Position numbers and translations under genes: made by a program | Origin: Edaphobacter dinghuensis | GTDB taxonomy: Bacteria; Acidobacteriota; Terriglobia; Terriglobales; Acidobacteriaceae | NCBI RefSeq assembly: GCF_014640335.1 | Contig: NZ_BMGT01000004.1 | Location: forward strand, 62,001 to 126,000 | Reading direction: 5' to 3' | Length of the DNA stretch: 64,000 bases | In this document: piece after piece, positions 8,989-18,799 of the stretch | How the letters are laid out: every line of letters begins with the position of its first letter | How positions within the stretch are numbered: the first letter of the stretch is position 1 | Notes under the pieces: model-generated | What the model was told of the DNA's origin: nothing | Seen by the model: the letters and a program-made list of their open reading frames with translations, nothing else | Databases searched by the model: none

Positions 8989-9400
8989 TTTTACGTGGCC
9001 ATTGGGAAAGCGTCTAGCGGCGTGCAGCAGCGCAATGGCGTCGGGCTTTATTGAGGCAAAGCACAGGCACGCTCGGCAAGAGTTTGTACCGATAGTCAGT
9101 AGCTGCTGGTGGTCTTTTCTACGAGGGAGAGGCAGGGCGAGAGCATGGGTGAGTGGGAGCGTTGCTTGCTGATTTCCCGTGTCTAGAGTTCGCGGACAGC
9201 GAAAACCCTGAATCCGGACAAATGGATGGTTCCAGAAATCGGCTTCCGCTCCAGTGGGATGTCCTCAGCTGCTCCTGAGAGGCAGCGGTCGGGCTAGAGT
9301 AGATTCACATCCAGGACTCTCTTCCCAACCCTAGCTGATGAGCGAATACTATAACTGCGATGCCGCTTTGTCCCTGTTCACTGTGCGGCCGGCGGCAGCA
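8989..9400. other. Intergenic, nothing recognised
   Basis: No coding frame or repeat stands out between the two leftward hypothetical genes. Confidence 0.35.
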
Positions 9401-10096
9401 CTATTCATCTTCTAGGTCATCGTCCTCGAAGTTGTTGGATGCATCCTCATCGCCGTCGAAGGCACTTGCGTATGCAGCGCGCTCCCTTTTATCCCTCCGG
9501 ACCTCAAGCAACTGACTTCCGGTTGTATGCTTCGGTGAAAAGCAATATTGCACGTAGGCTTCAAAAAGAGAGAGATTGGACTTGCCTCGCTTCAGCAGAT
9601 CCTGAAGATGCCGCTTATACATGAGTGCCAATGCGTCAGGAGTAATGACGTATCTCTCATTTGCGCCTTGCTTCTCGAGAGTCGCTTCTAACCATCCCTC
9701 TTTGATCCATTGCAAGATTTCTGATTTCCTTACGTGCAAAGCTGCCGACAAGCTGCTTAGTGAAAACTGATCGCATCGAATGTCACGCATCCTAAGCTTG
9801 GAGCGATATAGCATATTGCGAACAGCCTGTGGACTTCGGTGCAAGCGTGCCGCAACCTCTTGCAGCGGCCTACGCACAAGTTCTTCCCGTGCCATTTCAA
9901 TTTCTTCCTCGCTCCATCGCCGATAGTCTGTGCTCTTTTTAAGACCGTGCTGGATGAGGAATCTCCAACACTGATCGCTGTTTCTCCCGCTCATCTTCTG
10001 AAGGCGGACGACCACGCCTTCCAGCTTGTTCCCTGAAAGTACCTTGGCTTGGGCGGCCATGGCATAAGCTTCGGCACTCCACTCGCCTGTTCCCAA
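9401..10096 (-). CDS. SANT/Myb-like DNA-binding protein
   Basis: About 231 residues. Residues 58-100 (RRWSEEEIEMAREEL, then VAARLHRSPQAVRNMLYR) match the bacterial SANT/Myb-like helix-turn-helix also found in phage and homing-endonuclease proteins. A second MerR-like helix-turn-helix follows near residues 110-150 (SLSSLSAALHVRKSEILQWI). The C-terminus is an acidic tail of Asp and Glu. The start is either TTG 10096, with a weak site, or ATG 10060. Probably a DNA-binding regulator; target unknown. Confidence 0.65.
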   Translation of the reverse strand: MGTGEWSAEAYAMAAQAKVLSGNKLEGVVVRLQKMSGRNSDQCWRFLIQHGLKKSTDYRRWSEEEIEMAREELVRRPLQEVAARLHRSPQAVRNMLYRSKLRMRDIRCDQFSLSSLSAALHVRKSEILQWIKEGWLEATLEKQGANERYVITPDALALMYKRHLQDLLKRGKSNLSLFEAYVQYCFSPKHTTGSQLLEVRRDKRERAAYASAFDGDEDASNNFEDDDLEDE

Positions 10097-10416
10097 AACA
10101 GCCCTCGCATTGTGGCCTATGCAGAGCCACGAAATACACGAATAAACCCCTACATTGATGTACGAACGAGAATGCGAAAAGCGGACACTTTAGCTCTTGA
10201 AAAAGGCACTGAAATGCCGGTTTCAATTGAGGACCCAGATGATCTGGCACGGGATACGTCACTCGCCGTGACATTCCACACCGTTCGAAAATCGATGGGG
10301 GCCTCGCTGAGGCTCGAAAGCATCTTCGTTAGCACTCACTTCAGTTCAGGTCGCTAGATTGATATTCCCTGTAGCGCGACCGCGCGTCCTGTTATCGCGA
10401 AATAGCGACGGACGAC
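10097..10416. other. Intergenic, nothing recognised
   Basis: Divergent upstream region between the SANT-like gene and the rightward genes. Short frames here overlap each other and have no ribosome binding sites. Confidence 0.35.
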
Positions 10417-10677
10417 ATGCCGAACCTTTTTAACGCGGCCTCGTCCAATCTGGAAGTGTACTTGCCATTGAAGGCTGTCCGAAAAAGAAGAATTCTGTGC
10501 CTGGTGGAACATGCTGTAGAGCGGCGCGGCGAGGTAGACCTGCCGTCATTGCTCTGTGGCTTCACCGGCGAGACGGAAGCTGGAATTGTGAAGACAAGCA
10601 AGCCCCTCGTTTATCAGAGCTGCTGGGTGCTGTGGCGGCGCTCTGACAATGCGGTGATTGTCTTCGTGGAGGTGTGA
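10417..10677 (+). CDS. Possible small hypothetical protein
   Basis: An 86-residue frame ending three bases before the outer-membrane protein gene, whose GGAGGT ribosome binding site lies inside its last codons. The composition is plausible (RRILCLVEHAVERRGEVDL) but the start lacks a clear ribosome binding site and a frame on the other strand overlaps it. No family recognised. Confidence 0.35.
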   Translation: MPNLFNAASSNLEVYLPLKAVRKRRILCLVEHAVERRGEVDLPSLLCGFTGETEAGIVKTSKPLVYQSCWVLWRRSDNAVIVFVEV

Positions 10678-10680
10678 TAG

Positions 10681-11280
10681 ATGTCGATATTTCGTCTTCT
10701 GGCTTGTCGCCAGCAGTGCCTGCCTATAGTCCCTCTATTGCTTTTTGCTGTTCTCACACTGCTTACCGCCCTTGCCCCAAGGCTTATCGCTCAGGCTGCC
10801 CCCGCTGCCATACGCGGTGCGACCATTTGGGTGGGAGGCACGTATTCGAACTTTCAAACTGATTTTGAAGGTAATCGCATCGGAGGCCTGGGGGTCTATA
10901 CGGACCTCAACCTATCTCCTCACTGGAGCGCAGAAGCCGAAACCCATTGGTTCCGGCTCGGTGGCTACCGCGGCCAAACTGCCTCAAACTATTTAGCTGG
11001 GGGAAGATATCGGTTGTTCTTGCCGAACGATAGGATATTTCTCTACGCGAAGCTCCTGATCGGTTCCGGCGTGATGACATACCCGAGCGATATCGGACAC
11101 GGAAGCTACTTCGCTTATGTCCCAGGCGGTGGTGTCGATTTCCATATTTCTGACCGGGTCTCCTGGCGTCTCGACTATGAATATCAGTTGTGGCCTGGAG
11201 CCCCCGGATTTCCCGGCATTCCGAGCCATGGCCTGACGCCGAACGGGATCAGCTTGGGCGCTGCATGGCGACTGCCTTGA
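10681..11280 (+). CDS. Outer-membrane beta-barrel protein (OmpW/Ail-like porin family)
   Basis: A 199-residue protein with a signal peptide (hydrophobic core of about residues 15-35, cleavage near AQA) and then alternating beta strands with aromatic girdles, such as TIWVGGTYSNFQTDF, SAEAETHWFRLGG and VSWRLDYEYQLW, ending in ISLGAAWRLP. This fits a small eight-stranded outer-membrane barrel. A GGAGGT site precedes the ATG. Ligand unknown. Confidence 0.75.
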   Translation: MSIFRLLACRQQCLPIVPLLLFAVLTLLTALAPRLIAQAAPAAIRGATIWVGGTYSNFQTDFEGNRIGGLGVYTDLNLSPHWSAEAETHWFRLGGYRGQTASNYLAGGRYRLFLPNDRIFLYAKLLIGSGVMTYPSDIGHGSYFAYVPGGGVDFHISDRVSWRLDYEYQLWPGAPGFPGIPSHGLTPNGISLGAAWRLP

Positions 11281-11416
11281 CCTCGAACCTGCTTGAATGG
11301 CTGGTACCCGTGGATGGATGATCGAATGGCGGCACGTAGGCCTACTATCTCGGGGCGGTCTATAGAGAATTTCCGGAAACCAATATAAGAATCAATAGAG
11401 CAGGAGTCGAAGCGCG

Positions 11417-14400
11417 ATGATGTATGTGAAGAATGTTCTCCGGGGGCTCTGCCTCTTGGCAGGTTGTACGTTGCCACTCGGGGGCATTTCTAGTGCGCAG
11501 ACGGTTGTCGGTAACGTTGCTGTTGGCAAAAGTCCAATAGCGTCGGCCACCGATCCGGCTCTCAGCAAAATCTATGTCGCCAACAGTGGTTCGTCCAGTG
11601 TGACAGCGATAAATGAGTTCACCAATGCGGCAAGCACCATCGCTGTCGGCAATGACCCAACAGCTTTGGCAGTCGATCCAGCTTCTGGCAGGCTCTATGT
11701 GGCTAATACCGCCGATGCTACTGTGACTGTCATCGATGGGAGCTCAAGCAGTGTCCTGTTCACTATCAAGGTAGGCAGGTCCCCGGTCGCCATAGCCGTC
11801 AATTCTGTGACAGGCAAGGCGTACGTGGCCAATCGAGATGACAATACGGTCACGATCATCGATGCCGATACGAGCGGGACTTCGCTGGTGGCGGTTGGCG
11901 CAGCGCCAGTGGCGATCGCCGTAAACCCCGCCGACAACAGCGTCTATGTTGCCAACCAGAATAGCAACAATGTCACAGCAATCAATGGAACGGATGGCAC
12001 CACTGCTACCCTGGTCGCTGGCAGCAGCCCGGCCGCGATTGCGGTTGAGCCGACCACAGACACCGTTTATGTCGTGAACAAAGGGGACAATACCGTCAGC
12101 GCCTTTGATCGCGCCTCGGATAGCGTGGCCACATTCAGTGTCGGGGCCAGCCCTTCATCCATCGCGATCAATCCCGTAACTAATCGAATCTATGTACCAA
12201 GCTCTGAAGATGGAAACCTCACAGTCATTGATGGTTTGGCTGCATCTACGACAACGATAACTGTAGGGACTCCGGCGATCGCGATTGCAGTGGACTCAAA
12301 CATCAACAAGATCTACGCGGCGAATGATCAGACAACCGGAGGAATATTACTTAGCGTCGTCGATGGGGGAACGAATAATGTAACCGAAATTTCCGGTAGT
12401 GGAAGAGCATCTACGATCGCGATCGACTCCAAGAGCGGCCGCGTCTACGTGCCCACTACCGACACTAGCTCAACAGTAGTGATTAACGAGGCAACGAACC
12501 TAAGCGTGGCCGATAGTGTTGGCAAGTTTCCGGAGGCGATTGCCTTCGATCCCGTTATCGGTTTCGCATTCATTTGCAATATAGGCGATGGCACGGTATC
12601 CATTTTCGATACGGGTGCGAACAGCGTGACCTCTTTATCTACAGCCACTTCGCCAATTTTCAATTCGCCTCTCGCCGTCGCTGCAAATCCGGTCACCAGC
12701 AGAGCATATATTGCCAACGCCTGGGGCGGGACGGTAAGCGTCTTGGATTCGGTCGCAAAGGTAGTCACCCAGAGCATCCCCATTGGCTATTCAGAGCAGG
12801 ATACGGTTACAGTCGACCCGGTTGCGAATAAGGTCTATGTCGCGGTCAGCTCGCAGAATGAGCTAGCCATCATCGACGGCGCAACAAACAGTCTCAGCAC
12901 TCTCCAGGTGGGGCAATACCCGGTTGCAGTCGTGGTCAACCCTGTTACGAACAAAATCTACGTTCTTAATGAGAGCAGCAATTCCGTCAGTGTTGTTGAC
13001 GGTGCAACCGACGAGATTACGGCAACCATTCCCGTGCCGACGAGCGTCAGCCTTGCTCTGAACCCGAATCTAAATCAGATCTATGCTGCCGGTGAGGCTG
13101 GAACACTAACAGTCATTGATGGCGCCACCAACAGCACCTCAACGATTCAACTTCCCAAGAATCTGAATGCCAGCTCTAATTACGAATCGAGCCTCGTGGT
13201 AAATAACCAGACCAACCGGATCTACATTGCCGACACGGAGGACGCGAATCTTACAGCGGTGGCCGTCGTGGATGGGGCAACTGGAAAGCTTCTCACATCC
13301 GTGAGTACGACCGCATCCGCAGGGGTGATGGCAATCAACCAACTGACTAATCAGATCTATGTCGCCACGGCCGGGAGTGATACGACTGCACCTCCTGGGC
13401 TAATGGTCGTCGATGGCCCAACCAGCGTATCGAAGACGTTTCCGCTGCCATCCGATTCTCCGGGGCTTGCGATTGATCCGGCGACAGGCAAAATATACGC
13501 GACTGTTTCGAGCAATAATGACGTGTATGTCTTTACCCCTAATATCCTTGACCCCATCCCTCTTACAACGACGATTTCTGGGGTCGTAGACGACCAAACG
13601 GTCAGCACGGCAAAGATTTTTCAAACCAAGAATACTTCGCCGGTCTTTACCGCACGAGTTTCCAGTTCCTACGCGCCATCATCTGCGACTGATCTTCAGG
13701 TCAATCCCACGCCATCAGCGGTTTACTATGAAGTAGATGGGGGAGCCAGTCCGTGGACGAGGGCTGCGTCCAGCTCTGCAAATGGCGCTAACCCTGCTGA
13801 ATTCAGTCTGTGTCTATCTAACATTCCGGTTGGGCTTCACACGTTATACGCATTTCCGTCCTACGGTGACGAGGCGGGAGAATCTGGACCGGGAAATGGC
13901 AGCGGAAACGCCTCACAAGTTGGAAACATCACGGCTGTCCCGTTTCTGATTGAGCCTGGAGGGACATCTGGCAATACTGGATCTTCAACATGTGCTTCGA
14001 CCCAGCCGCCGTCCGGCCCAACTGCGGAATCCACGACAACGATCTCGGCCAGCGTCAACCCCCAGACCGTAGGAAGTAGCGTCACCTTCACCGCCACAGT
14101 GAGCGCCTCATCCGCGAACGGGACACCAACCGGAACCGTTACTTTTTTCGATGGAACAACTCAACTTGGCGCGGTTGCTCTGGACAGCTCACTTACCGCG
14201 GCCTTCTCGACCGCTTCACTAACGGTCGGCTCTCATTCCATTACCGCTGCCTATGGCGGAAACGCCACATTTATTAGCAGCACGTCCACCCCACTCATGG
14301 AAACCATCGTGTCGCCCGCGCCGATCGCGACCACCACGACGTTGGCTTCGAGTGCAAATCCGCAAACAGTCGGATCAAGTGTGACTTTCACCGCAACCGT

Positions 14401-15157
14401 CCATCCATCTTCATCAGGTTCAGCGTTGCCTACAGGGTCAGTATCGTTCTTTGACGGAGCAGCGTTGCTTGGTACGACGTCTCTCGGAACAACTCTCACG
14501 GCAACATTCACAAGTTCTTCGCTTGTGCTCGGAAGCCATTCCATCACGGCAACCTACAACGGGGATAGCAACTATTCGGAAAGCACTTCGCCGGCTCTGA
14601 TTCAATCGATTGTCGCGGCCCCTGCATCTGGCGACTTTACTCTTTCTGCGCGCCCGGCTTCGTTGACTTTTGCTGAAGGTGGAACCGGCACTATTACGCT
14701 CACGATCTCACCATTGGGTGGGTTTCAAGGGACCGTGAGCCTCTCCTGTGACGATCTCCCGTCAAATGTCGCTTGTTCGTTCCAGCCATCGACGATCAAC
14801 GTGACCAGCACTTCTGCACAGCAAGCTGTTTTGACGCTCAGCGCTTCAACGAATGCACAGATACAAGCAAAACGCACCGGATCCCGCCTCGGACTTCTTC
14901 CTTGGCCTCTTATTGGCTGCCTGCCGGCACTGGGCTTCAGTGCGACCCTCCGGTATGGCCAGAAACGAAAGCGCCGCGGAAAGAGGAAGGAAAGATTGGC
15001 GATAATACTCACGCTGCTGATTTCATTGTTGGCGTTGGGCGGTTGTGGCGTCACGTTCAACGGTCTCCCGAACACGAACAAGATCATCGTGTCAGCGAGT
15101 GCTAACAATGGAGGACTTGTCCACCAGGCGGTCATCAGCGTAACAGTGAATCAGTAG
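11417..15157 (+). CDS. Large secreted YVTN beta-propeller protein with Ig-like repeats
   Basis: A 1246-residue secreted or surface protein. After a signal peptide (cleavage near SAQ, residue 28), about 16 repeats of 40-45 residues follow to roughly residue 720, each with the pattern NPVTNKIYVANxxxxxVTVIDG, typical of YVTN/lactonase-like propeller blades. Two Ig-like repeats (bacterial Ig3, ASVNPQTVGSSVTFTATV and a near copy) lie at about 870-970 and 970-1068. The C-terminus has a hydrophobic segment, a basic KRKRRGKRK cluster and a second hydrophobic segment ending LALGGCG, then a last beta stretch. This arrangement is common in acidobacteria, where such proteins are thought to act in the envelope or in adhesion. 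AGGAG precedes the start. Confidence 0.85.
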   Translation: MMYVKNVLRGLCLLAGCTLPLGGISSAQTVVGNVAVGKSPIASATDPALSKIYVANSGSSSVTAINEFTNAASTIAVGNDPTALAVDPASGRLYVANTADATVTVIDGSSSSVLFTIKVGRSPVAIAVNSVTGKAYVANRDDNTVTIIDADTSGTSLVAVGAAPVAIAVNPADNSVYVANQNSNNVTAINGTDGTTATLVAGSSPAAIAVEPTTDTVYVVNKGDNTVSAFDRASDSVATFSVGASPSSIAINPVTNRIYVPSSEDGNLTVIDGLAASTTTITVGTPAIAIAVDSNINKIYAANDQTTGGILLSVVDGGTNNVTEISGSGRASTIAIDSKSGRVYVPTTDTSSTVVINEATNLSVADSVGKFPEAIAFDPVIGFAFICNIGDGTVSIFDTGANSVTSLSTATSPIFNSPLAVAANPVTSRAYIANAWGGTVSVLDSVAKVVTQSIPIGYSEQDTVTVDPVANKVYVAVSSQNELAIIDGATNSLSTLQVGQYPVAVVVNPVTNKIYVLNESSNSVSVVDGATDEITATIPVPTSVSLALNPNLNQIYAAGEAGTLTVIDGATNSTSTIQLPKNLNASSNYESSLVVNNQTNRIYIADTEDANLTAVAVVDGATGKLLTSVSTTASAGVMAINQLTNQIYVATAGSDTTAPPGLMVVDGPTSVSKTFPLPSDSPGLAIDPATGKIYATVSSNNDVYVFTPNILDPIPLTTTISGVVDDQTVSTAKIFQTKNTSPVFTARVSSSYAPSSATDLQVNPTPSAVYYEVDGGASPWTRAASSSANGANPAEFSLCLSNIPVGLHTLYAFPSYGDEAGESGPGNGSGNASQVGNITAVPFLIEPGGTSGNTGSSTCASTQPPSGPTAESTTTISASVNPQTVGSSVTFTATVSASSANGTPTGTVTFFDGTTQLGAVALDSSLTAAFSTASLTVGSHSITAAYGGNATFISSTSTPLMETIVSPAPIATTTTLASSANPQTVGSSVTFTATVHPSSSGSALPTGSVSFFDGAALLGTTSLGTTLTATFTSSSLVLGSHSITATYNGDSNYSESTSPALIQSIVAAPASGDFTLSARPASLTFAEGGTGTITLTISPLGGFQGTVSLSCDDLPSNVACSFQPSTINVTSTSAQQAVLTLSASTNAQIQAKRTGSRLGLLPWPLIGCLPALGFSATLRYGQKRKRRGKRKERLAIILTLLISLLALGGCGVTFNGLPNTNKIIVSASANNGGLVHQAVISVTVNQ

Positions 15158-15262
15158 TCTATGGTTCGAAGATCTACCTGCTTATATCTGTATCCAGACT
15201 GCAGGTTGCAGGATTGTCGGCAGGTACGCGGCCGTCGATTCCAAGTTTCAATTAACGCTATG

Positions 15263-16570
15263 CTATGAACCGATCTCGTTACACTCTATCTCCAGTCCGT
15301 TCTCCTGCGAGCCGTTCTCAAGCTCAACATGGATAGCTTTATTTTCATATCGCCTTAGGAATGAAGAACTGTCATACGGTACCTGCCGAACATCTGCCCA
15401 ACCATAGATCAGGTATTCACCAGGTGCCAGTTTGTCCGCTTTGAACATGCCCTGGGAATCGACTGGAACCAGCTGACTTGTGTGAGACGAGATAGATTCC
15501 ACTACGACGCTGGCGCCTTGCTGCGCACTGTCACCCAGCTTCAGAGTTCCCGTGATGCTTCCGTATGCGGCCCCTGTCACCAGGGTTAGCGGACTATTCG
15601 AATGCAGGTCGTCGAGGGTGAGAAGCGTCCCTCCGACACTCCGGCCAGAGACGAGGATGTCTGTGGCGTATAGTCCGCTGCCGGGGCTCAATGAAATGTA
15701 GTATTTCCCTGATAGGACACCCGCTAATGAAAACGACCCGTCAGGTTGGACAGCAGCGGCATAGCGATGCGCATCAAAGGTTGCTGCCGATTCCAGTACC
15801 ACTTCGACCGTTCCATGCGACGCAGAATCGGGATAGCGAATTTTTCCCGCTACGTTATATGGCTTGACCTCTGTTATGACTGCTTGCCCGGAAGTAAGTT
15901 GTCCGACGGAGATGAATGCTGCTCCTTGGTGAGTCACCCCATTTTGGGACCAAAGCTCCGTCAGCCGGTATTCACCAGGAACAAGCCCTTTGACACTGTA
16001 ATTGCCGCTCTTGGAATCTGCCGAGATCCGAACATTTGTTGAGACGGCAAAATCCTCACCCAGCGCGGATACCTGTAATGCCTTATCCCTTGCCTGTCCT
16101 GCGGCAGACTTCACCTGAAAATCTGACCCGGGGTCCTCCTGTATCTGGACCTGAATAGACTGAGTTTCTCCAGATCCAAGCTTGACGAGATTGTTGGCAT
16201 CGAGATCGGTATTCGTGGGATAGACTTCGAACAATGGAAGGCGGGTCGGCGCGACGGAGCCAGACTGAGCGCGAGTAATGCTGCTACTCCGCCGCAACGC
16301 ACTGGCGATCAGGATGTAGGAACCCGGTTCAAGATGTACGCATTCAAAGGCTCCCTGTGCGTCTGTATTCGTTGAGCACTGCGGCGTTGGCATCATCCTG
16401 CCGTGCCGTGCTTCGATGCGATAGGCCATCACGTGACCCTGTATCGTGCTGTCATCGCTGGCCAGTAAGGAGCCTATCAGCGATGAATCGTGTGTTCTGC
16501 CCGGTGCCTGGGCCTGAAGGAGGGTGCAGCTCAGAAATGCAGCGCTTGCGAAGAATCGCGATAACAGCAT
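15263..16570 (-). CDS. Secreted carboxypeptidase-regulatory-like domain protein
   Basis: About 435 residues from the ATG at 16570, chosen because a signal peptide follows directly (MLLSRFFASAAFLSC, cleavage near LQAQA) with GAGG upstream. The rest is a chain of beta-sandwich domains of the CarboxypepD_reg type, seen as recurring pieces such as GQGAFECVHLEPGSYIL-like, YSVKGLVPGEYRLTE, FSLAGVLSGKYYISLSPG and FKADKLAPGEYLIYGW. Such proteins are abundant in acidobacteria and are exported. It lies downstream of the NHL-repeat gene on the same strand but behind a terminator hairpin. Confidence 0.8.
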   Translation of the reverse strand: MLLSRFFASAAFLSCTLLQAQAPGRTHDSSLIGSLLASDDSTIQGHVMAYRIEARHGRMMPTPQCSTNTDAQGAFECVHLEPGSYILIASALRRSSSITRAQSGSVAPTRLPLFEVYPTNTDLDANNLVKLGSGETQSIQVQIQEDPGSDFQVKSAAGQARDKALQVSALGEDFAVSTNVRISADSKSGNYSVKGLVPGEYRLTELWSQNGVTHQGAAFISVGQLTSGQAVITEVKPYNVAGKIRYPDSASHGTVEVVLESAATFDAHRYAAAVQPDGSFSLAGVLSGKYYISLSPGSGLYATDILVSGRSVGGTLLTLDDLHSNSPLTLVTGAAYGSITGTLKLGDSAQQGASVVVESISSHTSQLVPVDSQGMFKADKLAPGEYLIYGWADVRQVPYDSSSFLRRYENKAIHVELENGSQENGLEIECNEIGS

Positions 16571-16697
16571 GCGGCGAACCTCATAACCTTTGGGGATACG
16601 AAAAGGCAGGCAAAAGGAAGGCGTCCGTGATTTGAAGCATCGTGTGGCGAGAAATTGGTGATGCGATCGCTCAACGCCCAACCCGTGGCCATAGCAA

Positions 16698-16734
16698 ACA
16701 GAGTGCCCGATGGATGCTTCACTGGGCACTCTGT
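16698..16734 (-). terminator. Hairpin terminator of the NHL-repeat gene
   Basis: A perfect 11-base inverted repeat (ACAGAGTGCCC with GGGCACTCTGT) starts six bases past the stop of the gene at 16741-17958, followed on the minus strand by a short T-containing run. It separates that gene from the secreted protein gene downstream. Confidence 0.7.
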
Positions 16735-16740
16735 TCTGCA

Positions 16741-17958
16741 TTAGGGCGTGACGGCCCGGATGCGGCTGTTATATTGATCGGCGATATAGATCACACCGGA
16801 ACTGCCAACCGCGACATCATAGGGAACATTCAGTTCTGCGGCAGTCGGGGAGCCCCCGTCGCCCGAATATCCCCGGGTACCGTCTCCCGCGTAGGTCGTG
16901 ATGATCCCGGTAGATGCGGTTACCTTTCGGATTCGGTAGTTCAGGCTGTCTGCGATGTAGATGTTAGCCGAGCTGTCAACGGTAATGCCCCTGGGCTGTT
17001 CCAGTTCCGCGCTCGTTGCGGCACCCCCATCCCCACTGTACCCGCGTGTGCCGTTCCCGGCCACTCTTGAGATGATGCCCGTAGAGGCTGTCACCTTACG
17101 GATAACATTGGCGGAAACGTCGGCGATATAGATGTTGCCAGATCCATCGACGGCAACGCCGTATGGAGTATCGAGTTCCGCACTCGTTGCCGCGCCGCCG
17201 TCTCCAGTGTCGCCTGCTGTTCCGTTGCCGGCTACCGTCGTAATAATGCCGGTGGACACTGTAACCTTGCGAATTCGGGAATTGTTGCCGTCAGCGATGT
17301 ATACGTTACCTGAACTATCAACTGCGATACCCGTAGGAATGAGCTCCGCGCTGGTCGCGGCTCCCCCATCTCCGCTGTACCCGCAGTTTCCATTCCCAGC
17401 GATTGTGGAGATGGTCCCTGCTGGCACTACCTTTCGGACGCGGCAGCCCGATGAATCAGAGATGTAGGCGTTCCCGGAGCTATCCACGGCTACGTCGTAG
17501 GGATATTCGAATTCTGCGTTGACCGCCGCCCCTCCGTCTCCGCTGTAGCCAACCGTTCCATTTCCCGCAAAAGCTGTGATGATGCCGGTGCTGAGCGTGA
17601 CTTTTCTGACCCGATTGTTGTCGAAATCGGCGATGTACAGATTGCCCGAACTATCAGTGCCGACTCCGCTCGGAAAGTCTATTTCCGCGCTCGTCGCTGC
17701 GCCTCCATTTCCCGAAAAACCTGCCGTGCCGTTTCCGGCGTAGGTTGATATCGTCTGGGCATCGGCATGTGTGCTGCCAATCGCGATCGCAGCGCAGAAC
17801 GGCAACGCCGCGATCACCGAGGCCCTGATTCTCAACCGATCAGAGCGTTTGCCGCATAGGGTGGCCTTCAGGTTCCCAGCATCTCCAAAGGGGGATATCC
17901 TGCCCGAGAGCAGGAAAGGCAAGTTGCGTTTGATGGCCGTGTGCCATGTCGACTTCAT
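16741..17958 (-). CDS. Secreted NHL-repeat beta-propeller protein
   Basis: A 405-residue protein. After an N-terminal region with a hydrophobic segment ending near THADAQ (residue 68), six near-identical repeats of about 55 residues follow, each carrying AGNGTxGYSGDGGAATSAEL and a VDSSGNxYIAD strand. Six blades would make one closed NHL propeller. Many acidobacterial relatives continue into Ig-like domains; this one stops after the propeller. A GGGAGG site precedes the ATG. Probably exported; binding partner unknown. The repeats also form a tandem DNA repeat of about 165 bases. Confidence 0.85.
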   Translation of the reverse strand: MKSTWHTAIKRNLPFLLSGRISPFGDAGNLKATLCGKRSDRLRIRASVIAALPFCAAIAIGSTHADAQTISTYAGNGTAGFSGNGGAATSAEIDFPSGVGTDSSGNLYIADFDNNRVRKVTLSTGIITAFAGNGTVGYSGDGGAAVNAEFEYPYDVAVDSSGNAYISDSSGCRVRKVVPAGTISTIAGNGNCGYSGDGGAATSAELIPTGIAVDSSGNVYIADGNNSRIRKVTVSTGIITTVAGNGTAGDTGDGGAATSAELDTPYGVAVDGSGNIYIADVSANVIRKVTASTGIISRVAGNGTRGYSGDGGAATSAELEQPRGITVDSSANIYIADSLNYRIRKVTASTGIITTYAGDGTRGYSGDGGSPTAAELNVPYDVAVGSSGVIYIADQYNSRIRAVTP

Positions 17959-18474
17959 TGTGAATACCTCCCAGCACCTTAGTAGAGAAAGTCTCAGTTG
18001 GCCGGTAATCGCAGCTGAGCAGTCGAAGTCTAGTTATGCATGGCTTCAAAACCAAGAAACTTGAGATAATTCAGCCTAATTCGTGGCGATGGCTGCTAAT
18101 CCTTTTCGTGTCAATGCAGTGATGAACGGTTCTTGCATTATGAGCAGAAATGTAGAGCCTGTTAAATTTCCTATACGAAGCACGCAGGAGTTCGTTCATT
18201 CCCGCAGGACGGAGAACCCGACGCGGGCCATTGTGGAGGTGGGGCAAGAAGCCGCTGCAGTCAGCTTCAAAGTAGCTGGCAAGTCGAAAAGCACGATGTG
18301 CGCGCTAGAGCAGATCGCCGCGGAAATAACGGCGAACCTGAGGTTTGGGGCGGGAACCTGTGAGAGTCGTGGGAACAGATACAAACCCACGTAAACCTAA
18401 TATTCCACTACCTTTATAGATATTGGGCCAAACGCAAATGAATACGGAAGTGATACGCTTACCGCGGAGGATAA
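17959..18474. other. Intergenic, one doubtful frame
   Basis: Upstream region of the leftward NHL gene and the rightward small basic protein gene. A plus-strand frame at 18083-18394 (inner start 18140) has passable composition but no ribosome binding site; an opposing frame overlaps it. A GGAGGATAA site for the next gene lies at 18465-18474. Confidence 0.35.
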
Positions 18475-18774
18475 ATGAGCATTAACGCTGCAGCGAACGA
18501 ACTCACTAAAGAGATCCAACGCTTGACCAAAGAGGCTGAACGCCTTACTAAACTCCGGGACTCGATTCTCTCAGGCTCGGCGCCTTTTGATCATCGAGGT
18601 GTGGGCGCCGGCCGCAAGAAAGCCGGCTCAAGGACAGCAGCTCACTCACAGGCACCTTCGAAGAAGTCCTCCGTAACGAAGAAGAGAACAATTTCAGCTG
18701 CGGGAAGAAAGCGGATCGCCGAAGCTCAGAAGCGGCGGTGGGCCGAGAAAAAGAAGGCTGAGTCCGGAAAGTAG
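18475..18774 (+). CDS. Small basic coiled-coil protein
   Basis: A 99-residue protein with a good GGAGG site. The N-terminal half is an amphipathic helix (ANELTKEIQRLTKEAERLTKL) suited to a coiled coil. The C-terminus is Lys/Arg-rich and ends in a motif (SAAGRKRIAEAQKRRWAEKK) that recurs in small nucleic-acid-binding bacterial proteins. Probably DNA-associated; no named family assigned. Confidence 0.75.
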   Translation: MSINAAANELTKEIQRLTKEAERLTKLRDSILSGSAPFDHRGVGAGRKKAGSRTAAHSQAPSKKSSVTKKRTISAAGRKRIAEAQKRRWAEKKKAESGK

Positions 18775-18799
18775 CGGATGGGCATCTTCTGATCGGGCG